From Prolixibacteraceae bacterium (GTDB lineage Bacteria > Bacteroidota > Bacteroidia > Bacteroidales > Prolixibacteraceae), in contig CP082230.1 in the NCBI GenBank assembly GCA_019856515.1, positions 1 through 64,000 of the forward strand: DNA of 64,000 nucleotides, read 5' to 3'. The notes under the pieces were generated by a model, which worked only from the letters and a program-made list of their open reading frames with translations, searched no databases and was not told the origin of the DNA. Both the position numbers and the translations under genes were made by a program. Each line of letters opens with the position of its first letter. The stretch's first letter is position 1. This document shows positions 44,704 through 54,739 of this stretch, piece after piece.

Positions 44704-46362
44704 GTAACTACTCAGGTAGTATTATAGTTTAGTCTTTATTAAATTTAAAATAATGGTTCAAAAAGATATACTCCAAAGTTGTCTATTCCCAGCTTACAGC
44801 AACATTATTGCATGATAGCCAATATGCGATCATGTTTAGAACACTCTTTCCTTGTTTCTTTAATGTGTCGGTTATAGATCGCAACATGGCATACCTCTGC
44901 GCCCCTTCTTCTGTTCGATATCCCTTAGACACATTCTGTTTTACCTTGATATTACGCATTGCTCTTTCCGAAGCATTATTATCAAACGGGACTTCATAAT
45001 GATTTAAGAAAGTAAATACACTATCTATTTTTTTCATTAATCGTTTCCGTAATGTTCTGATTTCATCGAGTTGATTATCGTAGGTCTCGATCTTCAGGAG
45101 TTCTATTAATCTGGTTTTAAATGAAGCATTTTTGTCTAGAGGGAAATCGCTCTCTTCAGATTCCCGTTTTAATTTCATCGATGCAGTAAAAAGGTCTAAA
45201 ATATCTTGTGCCCAGTTGTTGGTGGTCTGTTCTTTGATATAGATCAATTCACGCTGTAAATGTGCTAAGCATAGCTGATAATGTTTGGCTGGAGTTTTCA
45301 GTTGTGAAGCATAACAGTCACTTACTAAAGTAGCGTTAGTAAATCCATCTTTGAAATTTTCTACCACAACTTTATAACCTCTAGATCTGTGAGCTGTAAT
45401 AAAAGTTAGTTCATAATTTTGCCAAACCCACATCCATCCTTTACTGCCATCTATTTTACAACCTGTTTCATCAGATCCAACTATATTGGCATCTTCAATA
45501 GATTGACGTAGTGATTCATATAGAGGAGTGAATACCTTTTCTGCATGTTTTAAAATATTGTCAATAGTTCCATCTCCTATTTTATATGAAGTCAGCTCTT
45601 CTACTAGCGTACTAATACGATTTAAAGGGATATAGTGCTCTATATGCAGACTAAGAATTAGCGAACGTATGTTGGGACCATATTGAACTGGTGCATTAAC
45701 ATTGGATGGCATAGCTCCTTTATGGATTTGTCCACAACTGCATCTATTCTCATAAAGACGATGCTCAATACATATAGGTTCAATAACAGGGGGGATATCA
45801 AAAACTTGACGCTTGCATAGCAACTTAGCATCCTCAGGATTCAATCTATTTCCACAACTACACTTACCTAAAGGATGATGAGATTCGATATCGGTCGGTG
45901 TCGTATCTTGAAATAAAGTCATGCCTTTATGACCAACTTGACCTCCTGATCTTTTATTGGATTTCTTGCGAAGAGATTGATTCTTCTTTACTGTCGATAA
46001 ATCTCTAGATGGAGGAAAACTGCTATTACCACTATTTTTCTTACTACGTGATAGTTGATCTTCAAGAGTCTTAACCTTAGCATGAAGCATCGCATTTTCT
46101 TCTGATAAAGCTCTTACCTCCGACATAACAATGTCTAGCTTTGCCAGTAAAGATTGTACTTGCTCTTTTAATGCCTTGTTTTCTTTTTCTAAACGATCAA
46201 CTTTATTCATGCCTGCAAAGATCTATTCATATGGTCAAAATAGAAAAGATAACAACTAAAAGTAATCAACAAATACATTGTTATCTATCAACATTGTACA
46301 TTAAATCAACGTGTTTGAAGTTTTTGTCGGTTAAAACCTATCTGAAGAACCTGAGTAGTTAC
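44704..46362 (-). mobile_element. IS66-family insertion sequence, complete (1659 bp)
   Basis: Both ends are clear: GTAACTACTCAGGT at 44704-44717 and its inverse, ACCTGAGTAGTTAC, at 46349-46362, starting with the GTAA typical of IS66 ends. The 8-bp target GTTGAATT is duplicated at 44696-44703 and 46363-46370, the expected length for this family. One transposase gene is inside and the accessory tnpA and tnpB are absent, as in the ISBst12-type subgroup. Intact ends, duplication and gene indicate recent arrival. Confidence 0.95.
44783..46210 (-). CDS. IS66-family transposase (TnpC type)
   Basis: A 475-residue transposase. The N-terminal coiled coil (1-55; KENKALKEQVQSLLAKLDIV) is followed by KNSGNSSFPPSRD. 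A zinc-binding segment comes next with CSCGNRLNPEDAKLLCKRQV and YENRCSCGQIHKG, then the DDE domain: GSDETGCKIDGSKGWMWVWQ, LVSDCYASQ, CLAHLQREL, and the final Glu in FDNNASERAMRNIKVKQ. The last residues (LNMIAYWLS) are usual for the family. The gene is full length and open, so it is probably active. Confidence 0.95.
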   Translation of the reverse strand: MNKVDRLEKENKALKEQVQSLLAKLDIVMSEVRALSEENAMLHAKVKTLEDQLSRSKKNSGNSSFPPSRDLSTVKKNQSLRKKSNKRSGGQVGHKGMTLFQDTTPTDIESHHPLGKCSCGNRLNPEDAKLLCKRQVFDIPPVIEPICIEHRLYENRCSCGQIHKGAMPSNVNAPVQYGPNIRSLILSLHIEHYIPLNRISTLVEELTSYKIGDGTIDNILKHAEKVFTPLYESLRQSIEDANIVGSDETGCKIDGSKGWMWVWQNYELTFITAHRSRGYKVVVENFKDGFTNATLVSDCYASQLKTPAKHYQLCLAHLQRELIYIKEQTTNNWAQDILDLFTASMKLKRESEESDFPLDKNASFKTRLIELLKIETYDNQLDEIRTLRKRLMKKIDSVFTFLNHYEVPFDNNASERAMRNIKVKQNVSKGYRTEEGAQRYAMLRSITDTLKKQGKSVLNMIAYWLSCNNVAVSWE

Positions 46363-48423
46363 GTTGAATTTGTAACGTAAAGATTCGTATGAATGTATAA
46401 ATTCATAAATAATAGTCAAAGGATTTATGGTGTAATAATCCTTATTATTGTCATCGTAAGATAATAGAGAATAGTTTAGTAAGTTTAATGGATTGGACAC
46501 TTTATTCTTGTTGATAAATTCCATAACATCTATCGGAGAATCTAACCTGTAATCAATAGGGATATCGTAATTTGTATTTTGGAGCTGAACAAACAATTGG
46601 TCATTTTTAGTGAGTTCTGATGTTTTATTAGATAAATATAGATCGTAAAATTCATCCAAGTAACCATTTTTAATAATGGTAATAATAAAGTCTTTAAGTT
46701 TTGTTGTTGTTATTTTATTATTGGGAATGTATTTAGAAAGTCTCTCATGATTGTAATATCCATTCTTGATTAATTCATGGAGTGTCATAGATCCCTTTAT
46801 GTCATCCATCGATATAAATGCTTCCTCTGAGTTGAGGTGTTGGAAGTCGTTATCTGAGCTGAGATCTTTTAACACTTTAGTAGCTCCCTCTTTAAGTTTG
46901 TTTTTAGTTTCGACAAATATCGATTGAAGTAAACCATCTTTCTTGTTTCTGTTGTAGAAGTGTTCTGGGAAGAATATTTTAAGAGTGATAAGAGTGAAAA
47001 TTTTCTCAGACAACTCCACTTTACCTATATGATTTTCTATTGAAGTATTAAGAAAGAAAAGCTTTTGATAGATTGCATATTCGTTACATATGTTCTTAAG
47101 TAATCGAATATCTTCGATAAAGGGTGCAATCTTTGATATAAACTTACTAGATAAGGATTCTTTTAATTCAATGTTAAACTTATTTAATTCGTTATATACC
47201 ATATCTACCTTGTTTATATGTGAAATGATGGGGTATAAAGGCATGATTAGGTCAAAGAACTTGGTTCGTTCTTCGGATTCAGGAATGATATTGTCATTAA
47301 GGGCATACATAAACATTACCTTCTTACCTTCATTTTTGATTTCGTGGCTTCGGTTGATGGTTTCGTTTAGTTCGCGGAGTTTGGTAAAGATATCCATGGC
47401 ATTAGATAGACGATCGATGTCTTCGAAGACTACCACATCTAGGTCTGCATTATGGAATAGAACAAGTATGTCGTGGATATTTTCGTTGATGATGGAGCCT
47501 GATACTTGATGTTCGGACTGAATCTTTCCTAGTTTGAGTTCTAACTTCTTCCAATGTCCTTTGTAGATGCCGATATAGATCATTTCAAAAAGATAATAGA
47601 ATGAGCAAAGAATGATTAAGAACGGAAAAAGGATGAATGATGCTTTTATTCCTGCATAAAGTAGTGTTTTGAGGATTGGAATATTGACCATAATGGATAG
47701 TAGTCCAGCAAATGATAGGACCTCCATTGTGTATGTGAAAATCTGAATAGATTTTTTTTGTCTATTTGACCACTTTTTTGTGATATAACGATGGGATTTT
47801 CGTCCTATTGTAATAAGGGAAAGAATAAATATTAGTACAAGACTCCAAACGGCTATAGCACCGAAACGATTATCATCTGTAATATCTAGTTTTGTCGAAA
47901 TGTATCCTAAGTACTTAGTTAGATTACCCTTTTGTGCTAATGAGAATATTGAAATGAGTGAGCATATGATGACAAAGAATTTTATCCATTTGCTGATGTT
48001 GCTGATTTTGGTTTTGCGCAGGAAGCGACTAAAGCGTATATTTTCTTCGGGGATTTGATAGAAGAGTTGTTGGAGGATACTTGCTTCTAGTTCAGCTGTA
48101 GATGGGGTTTTTACAGGGCTTTCACCTTCTTTGGGGATGTCATCGGTTTTTTCTGTGGATTTGGTGTGGGGAGGGCAGAAGCTGGCCAAAGAGACGATGG
48201 CATGTTTGTAGTTGCTGTCTTCCGTGGGATAGTGGTGGAAGAAGCTATGGATTATGGTGCTTTTTCCTGTTCCTTAGGCGCCAGTAATGGCAAAGTTACG
48301 AACTTGAGGGTTGTCGATAGCTCCTTTGATGGCATCGAAATATATCTGATTCTCCTCTTTCTCTTTCCCTTTGAGGATATGTGGTGTTAATGGTTGCAGC
48401 ATGGTTTGTCGGTTTGCTTTCAT
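46363..48423 (-). pseudogene. 5' fragment of a YobI/KAP-like membrane P-loop NTPase, with a stop in Walker A
   Basis: From ATG 48423 the frame reads LTPHILKGKEKEENQIYFDA, then NFAITGA, stop, GTGKSTIIHSFF: the Walker A (GAYGTGKST in the family) has its third residue changed to TAA at 48274-48276. The frame then continues open to the IS66 junction near 46366. It contains three to four membrane helices (about 100-270 of the full protein) and a Walker B-like DVVVFEDIDRLSNAMDIF, then a helical C-terminus. YobI/KAP NTPases are predicted membrane-linked defence or signalling proteins. An ATG at 48189 could start a 627-codon product without the P-loop, but it would be inactive. Confidence 0.88.
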
Positions 48424-48925
48424 GTTCGGCTATAAAAGTAATGAAAAAGTGTTAAACGGATGTGCTGTTTGGGTAAGGAGTCCTGTTAAAGTGGCGTGTT
48501 TGGTGTGACAGCTTTTCAATAGTTCTACCTATCAATATAATCTTTGGGATCTCTTTTAGTGATGTCAATGGATCATTTTTGATTATACTACAATAATAAC
48601 TATAACATAAAGGTCATTCCATTAGGGGTTCACCCTAGGCTATAAAGTGTGGCACTTTCAGTGTGTGTTGTCGTAATATAGGTTCAAAACAATGGGAATG
48701 AATCGTTTTACCACGTTGTGAGGCTATTTTGTTAATTGAGCTTTTTTATGTATTAGTTTTACTGTTGTTTGTGTCTATGAATGTAGTGCCTATCTTATTG
48801 TTAAACAGATGTATAAGTTAATGATAATACTTCTTATAACAAATGATATTTGATACCCTTTTATTATAATTCACCTACTATATTTGGTGAAGTACATAAC
48901 TTACAATATAAAATCAACAGTAATT
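48424..48925. other. Gene-free stretch with dispersed repeat
   Basis: About 500 bases with no credible gene. They hold the dispersed hairpin repeat copy B (48621-48663) and the promoters for the leftward NTPase pseudogene and the rightward barrel gene. No sharper signal was recognised. Confidence 0.4.
48621..48663 (-). repeat. Dispersed hairpin repeat, copy B
   Basis: On the minus strand: CACTGAAAGTGCCACACTTT then ATAGCCTAGGGTGAACCCCTAAT. It matches copy C at 59401 over ACTGAAAGTGC, ACTTTATA and CCTAGG with few changes, and copy A at 7326 more weakly. CACTGAAAGTG is itself a small palindrome. Confidence 0.6.
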
Positions 48926-49582
48926 ATGAAAAAAATCAGTTTATTCCTTACGGTACTATGTTTAGTGATGTTATCAAATCTAGCACAAGCACAAGATTAT
49001 AATGGATTTGGATTTAAAGCAGGTTTAAATTTTAATAATATCAAGTATGAAGGTGATTCTGATATGAAACTAGGGTTTCATATTGGTGGATATTACACTT
49101 TTGAAGTGGAATCATTTAGATTTCAACCAGGATTATCTTTTGTTCAACGAGGAGCAAAAGGTTCTGTTACTACGGTTTATACGACTACCGATGTAGGTGG
49201 GAATCGTATATCAACGAGAGAAGTGGAAAGCGGTGATGTAGATATGATTCTGAATTATTTGGAGATCCCTGTAAATATTAGCTACAAAGTTCTTGATTTT
49301 AATCAAGGAAATAGTGCATTGAGTATATTTGTCGAGCCGTCTTTAGGTTTCTGTCTTTCAGGTAAACTAAAATATGAGGATAGTTCAGATGACTTTGAAA
49401 TAGGTTCAGATGATACGGATGATATAAAGACAATTAATTTTGGGATCAAGCTTGGTGCAAGTGTTCAGGTTGGTAAATTTGAACCATATATTGGTTATGA
49501 TTTAGGATTAAATGACATTACTCCTGCATCACAAGACATGATGAACAGAGGGTTTTATCTAGGAGTTGCGTATAATTTATAA
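48926..49582 (+). CDS. Outer-membrane beta-barrel protein (porin-like, PorT family)
   Basis: A 218-residue exported protein. The signal peptide ends LAQAQ (about residue 22). An eight-strand barrel follows: GFGFKAGLNFNNIKY, KLGFHIGGYYTFEV, FRFQPGLSFVQRGAK, LEIPVNISYKVLD, FGIKLGASVQVG, ending GFYLGVAYNL with a terminal Leu. The acidic loop SDDFEIGSDDTDD could bind cations. The order matches outer_membrane_beta-barrel domain (OMP_b-brl_2) proteins of Bacteroidota, whose roles vary. The ATG at 48926 is chosen over the upstream TTG (48884), since it starts the signal peptide. Confidence 0.88.
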   Translation: MKKISLFLTVLCLVMLSNLAQAQDYNGFGFKAGLNFNNIKYEGDSDMKLGFHIGGYYTFEVESFRFQPGLSFVQRGAKGSVTTVYTTTDVGGNRISTREVESGDVDMILNYLEIPVNISYKVLDFNQGNSALSIFVEPSLGFCLSGKLKYEDSSDDFEIGSDDTDDIKTINFGIKLGASVQVGKFEPYIGYDLGLNDITPASQDMMNRGFYLGVAYNL

Positions 49583-49612
49583 TGGTCCATCAAAAACAAT
49601 ACGACATATTTT

Positions 49613-49644
49613 AAAAGGAGACTTATTAAGAGTCTCCTTTTTTT
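49613..49644 (+). terminator. Terminator of the barrel protein gene
   Basis: AAAGGAGACT (49614-49623) pairs with AGTCTCCTTT (49631-49640) around a 7-nt loop, followed by TTTTC. Confidence 0.88.
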
Positions 49645-49701
49645 CTAACAAAATATCTTCACAAGACCTTATAGCTCCTTTTGTTATTTATATTGAATGG
49701 G

Positions 49702-51705
49702 TTAAGCTTCAGGTGTTGGTTTGCTAAAACCGATACTCTCTTTCTGTTTGTCTACTACTTTTTGATAGAACTCTTTAAATTCTGTATAGTATGTTGATGG
49801 GATGGTTGTGGCATTGATTGTAAACACGGACTCTATCTTTAATACTTCGTTAAGTTGTGTTATTTTGTAGCTGTAGGAGCCAATATGTTCTGATAGTTCT
49901 AATTCGAGGTTTTCTGGTAAACTGATAACTTTAGATCCTGAGGGAATGGGTATGGTGACATTATATCTCTCTATTTGGGGGTAGATGTAATCAATAGGAT
50001 AGAATCTCTCTTCAGATTTAAATGGATTGTGGTCTTTATTGAAGCATATAAGTGGATTTACATAGATGTTATTATTAACCTCGGAGTGGAGTTTGTTGCT
50101 GTGGAATTGAAATATCTCTTTTGAAATATTAAGGTTGACCAATTTTTGTTTTTTGTGACGATCTATAGATATAGGATATTGTTGTTCAATATCTTCGATG
50201 ATTTTATCTTCACTTTTTAGATGGTTCTCTTCATTGTATCTCTTTGCTTTGTGGTTGGTTAATGTATGATATGATATTCCTTTTATCTCTCCTTCATGGC
50301 TTATATCCAACGAGATATTTGTGATGGTCTTGGCATACGTCTTGGGTGTGAGATTGATCCATCGGGATTTTTCTTTGGAGATGATTTCGCGTCCTTCCCA
50401 GTTGATGGCTCTGAAAGGTAGAATGTTTGGTGTGGCGAAGCTATCTGTCGCATCCAATAGAATCTGTTTATCTTTAAGGTGAACGACACTAATCACGTAG
50501 TTGAAGCCTTTGAGTGTTGGGAATGTTGGAATACCATGGGGGCGCGTACTTACCAAAACAGGGTTGGCATCAAGTCCTGCATCACGGAGCATGGCAGTGA
50601 GGATCATATTGATGTCTGCACAATTTCCTTCATGTTCTTTATATGCTTTTCGTACCCCTTCATCAGAATAGATGCCGACATACTCATTCCAGCTAATTTG
50701 TTGTTGGATGAATTTATAGATAGCATTCATCTTGTCTTCATCCGTTGTACAGTTGGCGATGACTTTTTCTAGATCCTCTTTGTAGTAGCTTCCTTTTTTT
50801 ATTTGACTACCAAACGAACTGTGTTTAGATATCGTTTTTGATACGTTCTCCCATGTGGTTGTGTAGTCTTTAAAACGATATTTGTTACTGTATATTCGAG
50901 CTAGCTCGAACTCTATTCCTGGTCGATAAATTTCAACGGAGTAGATATGTGGTTCTCTGGTGTTGAATGCTGGTATGTTTTTATCTTCAAAGGTGTAGAC
51001 GTTATTTATTAATCTTCGAATTATAGGATTTAAAGGGTTACCAATATCTTCGGAACTTACCTCTACCTTTTTTTCTTTCATCGGTATTTTATATTCCCCC
51101 TTGCTCTTTATGATATAGATGATATAATCTGGAATTTCAATTGTAGTATGAAATGCTTTTATTGGATAGTCTTCTTGGAAGGAGATGAAATCAATAGCTA
51201 ATAGCTCTGACTCCACGGTATATTTGAGATCTATAATAGCCCCTTTGTTGACTTTAGGGAAAGCTATTTTTGTCTCTTTGTAGTATCTGTTTTTGCGTGT
51301 CTCAAAAATATTTTCTGTCTCAAGTTTTTGCTTTTTTAAGTTGCCATTATCTAGATAATAGGTGTGACCTTCAATATCTTTTATTGTCTCTTTTTTACCC
51401 TCTTTGGGATGATAGTATTTGATAACAATGGTTCCTAAATCGACTTCTTCTTGTCTATATATTTTAATCCTCTTATGGACATGTTTCATTAATATATACC
51501 CTTTTTCATCGTCTTCCTTTAATGTGTATTTAATACTTTTTATTAAATAGGCTGCTTTTGCTGTGGTGTCTATTGGGCAGCTCTTCTCTTTTATCTCATT
51601 GAGTGTGATGTCGCAACGAAGCTCATTGATTGTTTCTTCCTGTCCGTAGGAGGGAGATGTGATAAAAAGTAAAAGAATAAAAAGAGTGTAATATAAATTC
51701 TTCAT
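49702..51705 (-). CDS. DUF3857/transglutaminase-like exported protein
   Basis: A 667-residue protein with signal peptide MKNLYYTLFILLLFITSPSY (cleavage after GQ). A DUF3857 domain occupies about 50-235 (LIKSIKYTLKEDDEKGYIL, FPKVNKGAIIDLKYTVES). A transglutaminase-like core follows (about 335-445) with the catalytic Cys in HEGNCADINMILTAMLRDAG, a His in NYVISVVHLKDKQ and an Asp in LLDATDSF. A DUF3858-like C-terminus closes it. The family is common in Bacteroidota periplasm or outer membrane; the protein substrate is unknown. The frame is open upstream to 51963, but the signal peptide fixes the start at 51705. Confidence 0.88.
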   Translation of the reverse strand: MKNLYYTLFILLLFITSPSYGQEETINELRCDITLNEIKEKSCPIDTTAKAAYLIKSIKYTLKEDDEKGYILMKHVHKRIKIYRQEEVDLGTIVIKYYHPKEGKKETIKDIEGHTYYLDNGNLKKQKLETENIFETRKNRYYKETKIAFPKVNKGAIIDLKYTVESELLAIDFISFQEDYPIKAFHTTIEIPDYIIYIIKSKGEYKIPMKEKKVEVSSEDIGNPLNPIIRRLINNVYTFEDKNIPAFNTREPHIYSVEIYRPGIEFELARIYSNKYRFKDYTTTWENVSKTISKHSSFGSQIKKGSYYKEDLEKVIANCTTDEDKMNAIYKFIQQQISWNEYVGIYSDEGVRKAYKEHEGNCADINMILTAMLRDAGLDANPVLVSTRPHGIPTFPTLKGFNYVISVVHLKDKQILLDATDSFATPNILPFRAINWEGREIISKEKSRWINLTPKTYAKTITNISLDISHEGEIKGISYHTLTNHKAKRYNEENHLKSEDKIIEDIEQQYPISIDRHKKQKLVNLNISKEIFQFHSNKLHSEVNNNIYVNPLICFNKDHNPFKSEERFYPIDYIYPQIERYNVTIPIPSGSKVISLPENLELELSEHIGSYSYKITQLNEVLKIESVFTINATTIPSTYYTEFKEFYQKVVDKQKESIGFSKPTPEA

Positions 51706-52180
51706 AGGATTGATGTCAATATTAAATGAGTGGTAATAGGGGTTAAATATAGTAATTATAATAGTTATGCCTTGCCAAATACGTTCTAGTGGCTTGGAGG
51801 GATAGAGAATAATTGTAAAAAGAGTTTCTGGGGATTGTGTCTTGTTATTTATTAGCGCATGTTGTGATAACATGGATTTGATACAAAGGAGCTCTCTCTT
51901 TATGTTAATAACCTTGTAGTTTAATGATAATGGATCTTTACATAAACTAGAAGGTGGAGTCACTAGGCTAATGCATGGTTGTTATATGAATTTTACTTAT
52001 TGGTGTTACGTCGTCAATAAATATCCCCTTAGAGAAAAGTGAAGTGGTCATTTCTTGTTTACGTGAACAATATATCTTCGCAAATTTTACAGCTCATTTT
52101 AAAATGCAATTGTTATTATTCGTTGCTATGGTTTTTTTATCATATATTTGGCCTTGATCAGAACAGAACAATATGGGCTT
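51706..52180. other. Divergent intergenic region
   Basis: A 475-bp gap between the leftward transglutaminase-like gene and the rightward GntR regulator. It has no gene beyond a spurious extension and holds the operator candidate at 52055-52070. Confidence 0.4.
52055..52070. promoter_or_regulatory. Palindromic operator candidate upstream of the GntR regulator
   Basis: TTGTTTACGTGAACAA is a near-perfect palindrome (14 of 16 self-match). It lies 110 bp before the regulator's ATG and resembles AraR/GntR-type operators (a TTGT-x-ACGT-x-ACAA form). Autoregulation through this site is a guess from the shape and position. Confidence 0.4.
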
Positions 52181-53170
52181 ATGATAAAATTTACTATTGA
52201 CTCCGAAGGGGGAGTGCCAAAGTTTCAACAAATTGTAGCAGAAGTAATCGAACGTATTTCTGATGGAACTTTGGAACGAGGAGCACGGTTGCCTTCAGTA
52301 AATGAGGTGTGTCGAGCGAATGGGCTTTCAAGAGATACAGTATTCAAAGCGTATCGTAGTTTGAAAGAGCAGGGGATCATCGATTCCGTTCCTAATAAAG
52401 GGTATTTCATTGCAAGAGAAGAGAAGCGTGTCTTGTTGTTCTTGGATACTTTAAAGGCTTATAAAGAGGTTTTGTATGATTCGTTTCTAAAGTCACTGCG
52501 AGATGATGTGATGGTTGATGTTCATTTTCATCATTACAATGTAGAGCTGTTTGATAAGTTTCTTCGAGAGAATGTGGGGAAATATCATCGCTTTATTGTA
52601 ATGCCTTTTGATGATCAACGTGCTGTGGATGCAATGGATATTCTACCAAAGGATCGTACGTTGGTTGTGGATTGGAAGATTGGAATACCTGGTTTTAAGA
52701 ATTATCTATATCAGGATTTTAGAACACCCGTTTATCTTGGGTTAGAGAAAGTTGAGGGTGCTATGGATCGTTATGATGAGCTTGTGATGGTCTATCCAAA
52801 TTATACAAATCATCCATACGAAACAGTACAAGCATTTGAATCGTTTTGTATGGATAAAAAGAAAACGTTTACGATACTAAAAACTGTCGATACTCTAGAG
52901 GTGAAGAAAGGAGTATGTTACTTCTCTGTGAGTGATCGTATGTTGGGACGTATTATTGAGCAGTGTAAATCGAATAGTTATGTTTTGGGAGAGGACGTAG
53001 GGATTCTTTCATATAATGAAACGCCGATGAAGAAGTTTGTGGATAGAGGAATCTCCGTTATCTCGACCGATTTCGAAGAGCTTGGAGTCCTTGCTGCAAG
53101 GTTTGCAAACGATGGTGAAGCCATTGATTATTGCGTTCCTACAAAAGTTTTTTTAAGAGAGTCTTTGTAG
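52181..53170 (+). CDS. GntR-type regulator with sugar-binding-type effector domain (likely xylose operon)
   Basis: A 329-residue transcription factor. A GntR winged helix occupies residues 1-75 (PKFQQIVAEVIERISDGTLE, LPSVNEVCRANGLSRDTVFK, YRSLKEQGIIDSVPNKGYF). The remainder (about 80-329) is a periplasmic-binding-protein/LacI-like ligand domain (VLLFLDTLKAYKEVLY; FIVMPFDDQRAVDA; ISVISTDFEELGVLAARF). This is the AraR-like layout. It is 69 bp upstream of xylB on the same strand, so control of xylose use by xylose or xylulose is likely. An alternative TTG start at 52148 is less likely than the ATG at 52181. Confidence 0.85.
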   Translation: MIKFTIDSEGGVPKFQQIVAEVIERISDGTLERGARLPSVNEVCRANGLSRDTVFKAYRSLKEQGIIDSVPNKGYFIAREEKRVLLFLDTLKAYKEVLYDSFLKSLRDDVMVDVHFHHYNVELFDKFLRENVGKYHRFIVMPFDDQRAVDAMDILPKDRTLVVDWKIGIPGFKNYLYQDFRTPVYLGLEKVEGAMDRYDELVMVYPNYTNHPYETVQAFESFCMDKKKTFTILKTVDTLEVKKGVCYFSVSDRMLGRIIEQCKSNSYVLGEDVGILSYNETPMKKFVDRGISVISTDFEELGVLAARFANDGEAIDYCVPTKVFLRESL

Positions 53171-53188
53171 GTGTAGCTATTTTTTTTA

Positions 53189-53220
53189 GTTTTGTACATA
53201 ACAGAACAGAATACTAATTT
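53189..53220 (+). promoter_or_regulatory. Possible xylB promoter and regulator site
   Basis: TTTTG at 53189-53193 and TACTAATTT at 53212-53220 resemble the Bacteroidota -33 and -7 elements. Between them lies AACAGAACA (53200-53208), which also occurs at 52162-52170 just before the regulator gene, so the repeated 9-mer may be a regulator contact. The match to consensus is imperfect. Confidence 0.35.
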
Positions 53221-53239
53221 ACTGAATTAAACCAATACG

Positions 53240-54727
53240 ATGTATACATTAGGATTTGATATAGGAAGTTCTTCCGTTAAAGTGTCTCTGCTCGATGTAG
53301 CAGAAGGATCACTTGTAGGTAGTTCTTTTTCTCCAAAACAGGAGATGACAATTGAGAGTGGCGCTGCCTCATGGGCAGAGCAAGACCCTATGGAGTGGTG
53401 GAAACATTTACAGATTGCTTTGGATGAAGTTTTATCGCAAAGTCCTCAATGTAGGGAGAAGATACAATCTATCGGAATTTCATATCAAATGCATGGATTG
53501 GTATTGGTCGATTCGGATCAGAAGCTATTACGTCCATCGATTATATGGTGTGATAGTCGTGCTGTTGAGATTGGGCGTCAGGCACAGGAGGATCTTGGTA
53601 AAGATTACTGTTTGTCTCATCTGCTTAACTCTCCGGGTAATTTTACCGCTTCCAAGTTAAAGTGGGTAAAAGATAATGAACCATCTATTTACGAGAAGAT
53701 AGATAAGTTTATGTTGCCAGGAGATTTCATCGCGATGATGATCACTGGTAAGATAAATACAACAGTAGGAGGATTGTCTGAAGGTATTTTCTGGGATTTC
53801 CCTGATCATGAAGTGTCACGACCTCTATTAGCGTATTACGGTTTTACGGAGGAGATGGTTCCTGATATTGAAGATACTTTCACTAATCAAGGTCAGATAA
53901 AACCAGCTTTGGCAGCACAGTGGGGCTTGCCTGAGGATGTTGTGGTGTCATATCGCGCAGGTGATCAGCCTAATAATGCCTTAAGTTTAAATGTTTTAGA
54001 GCCTGGTGAAGTAGCAGCAACTGCTGGAACTTCAGGAGTGGTTTATGGTATAAGTGACCGTTTTCAATATGATAATGCGTCGCGTATTAACAGTTTTGCT
54101 CATGTGAATCATCAAAAAGATGCCGCAAGAGTAGGGGTGTTGCTCTGTATAAATGGAACAGGGATATTAAATGCTTGGCTTCGTCGTAATGTCGGTTCAA
54201 ATCTGTCGTATGATGAGCTGAATCGATTGGCCGAAGCCGTTCCTTGTGGATCTGAAGGTCTTCGTGTTTATCCTTTTGGGAATGGAGCGGAGAGGGTCCT
54301 AGAGAATCGTAATGTAGGAGCATCCATTGAAAATCTGCATTTCAATTTACATGGTCAAGGTCATATGATCCGTGCTGCACATGAAGCTATTGCTTATAGT
54401 TTCTATTATGGTATGGAGGTGATGCAAGAGGCGGGTATTGATACAAAAGTGATTCGTGCAGGATATGCGAATATGTTTTTGAGCCCAATTTTTAGAGAGA
54501 CATTGAGTGATGTTGCAGGAGCGAATATCGAGTTGTATGAAACCGATGGTGCTTTAGGTGCAGCAAGAGCCGCAGCTTATGGGTCAGGATGTTATTTTAC
54601 ATTGAAAGAGGCTTGTGGCAAGGTGGCTAAAATTGAAACAATTGAGCCTAATGAGCAGAGACAAGAGATGGTCAGAGCTAATTATAAGGTTTGGAAGAGA
54701 GAATTAGAGAAAAAAATTAACCAATAA
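53240..54727 (+). CDS. xylB: Xylulokinase
   Basis: A 495-residue FGGY-family kinase that phosphorylates D-xylulose to xylulose 5-phosphate. The N-terminal phosphate motif is GFDIGSSSVKVSL (about 4-17), the substrate part is WAEQDPMEWW and SIGISYQMHGLVLVD. The C-terminal domain has VAATAGTSGVVYG (about 263-275), AHEAIAYSFYYGMEVM and the adenosine motif GAGANIELYETDGALGAARAAA-like segment (DGALGAARAAAYG). It is 12 bp from xylA and clearly cotranscribed. It is preceded by the GntR-type regulator. Confidence 0.95.
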   Translation: MYTLGFDIGSSSVKVSLLDVAEGSLVGSSFSPKQEMTIESGAASWAEQDPMEWWKHLQIALDEVLSQSPQCREKIQSIGISYQMHGLVLVDSDQKLLRPSIIWCDSRAVEIGRQAQEDLGKDYCLSHLLNSPGNFTASKLKWVKDNEPSIYEKIDKFMLPGDFIAMMITGKINTTVGGLSEGIFWDFPDHEVSRPLLAYYGFTEEMVPDIEDTFTNQGQIKPALAAQWGLPEDVVVSYRAGDQPNNALSLNVLEPGEVAATAGTSGVVYGISDRFQYDNASRINSFAHVNHQKDAARVGVLLCINGTGILNAWLRRNVGSNLSYDELNRLAEAVPCGSEGLRVYPFGNGAERVLENRNVGASIENLHFNLHGQGHMIRAAHEAIAYSFYYGMEVMQEAGIDTKVIRAGYANMFLSPIFRETLSDVAGANIELYETDGALGAARAAAYGSGCYFTLKEACGKVAKIETIEPNEQRQEMVRANYKVWKRELEKKINQ

Positions 54728-54739
54728 AATAGTACAATC

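Noticed and set aside
46306..48189. 627-codon frame taken as an intact NTPase gene
   Set aside because: It lacks the P-loop, which lies upstream behind an in-frame stop, and its last codons are IS66 sequence. It is the middle of a broken gene.
51706..51963. N-terminal extension of the transglutaminase-like protein
   Set aside because: The extra 86 residues precede a clear signal peptide beginning at 51705, so they are not translated as part of it.
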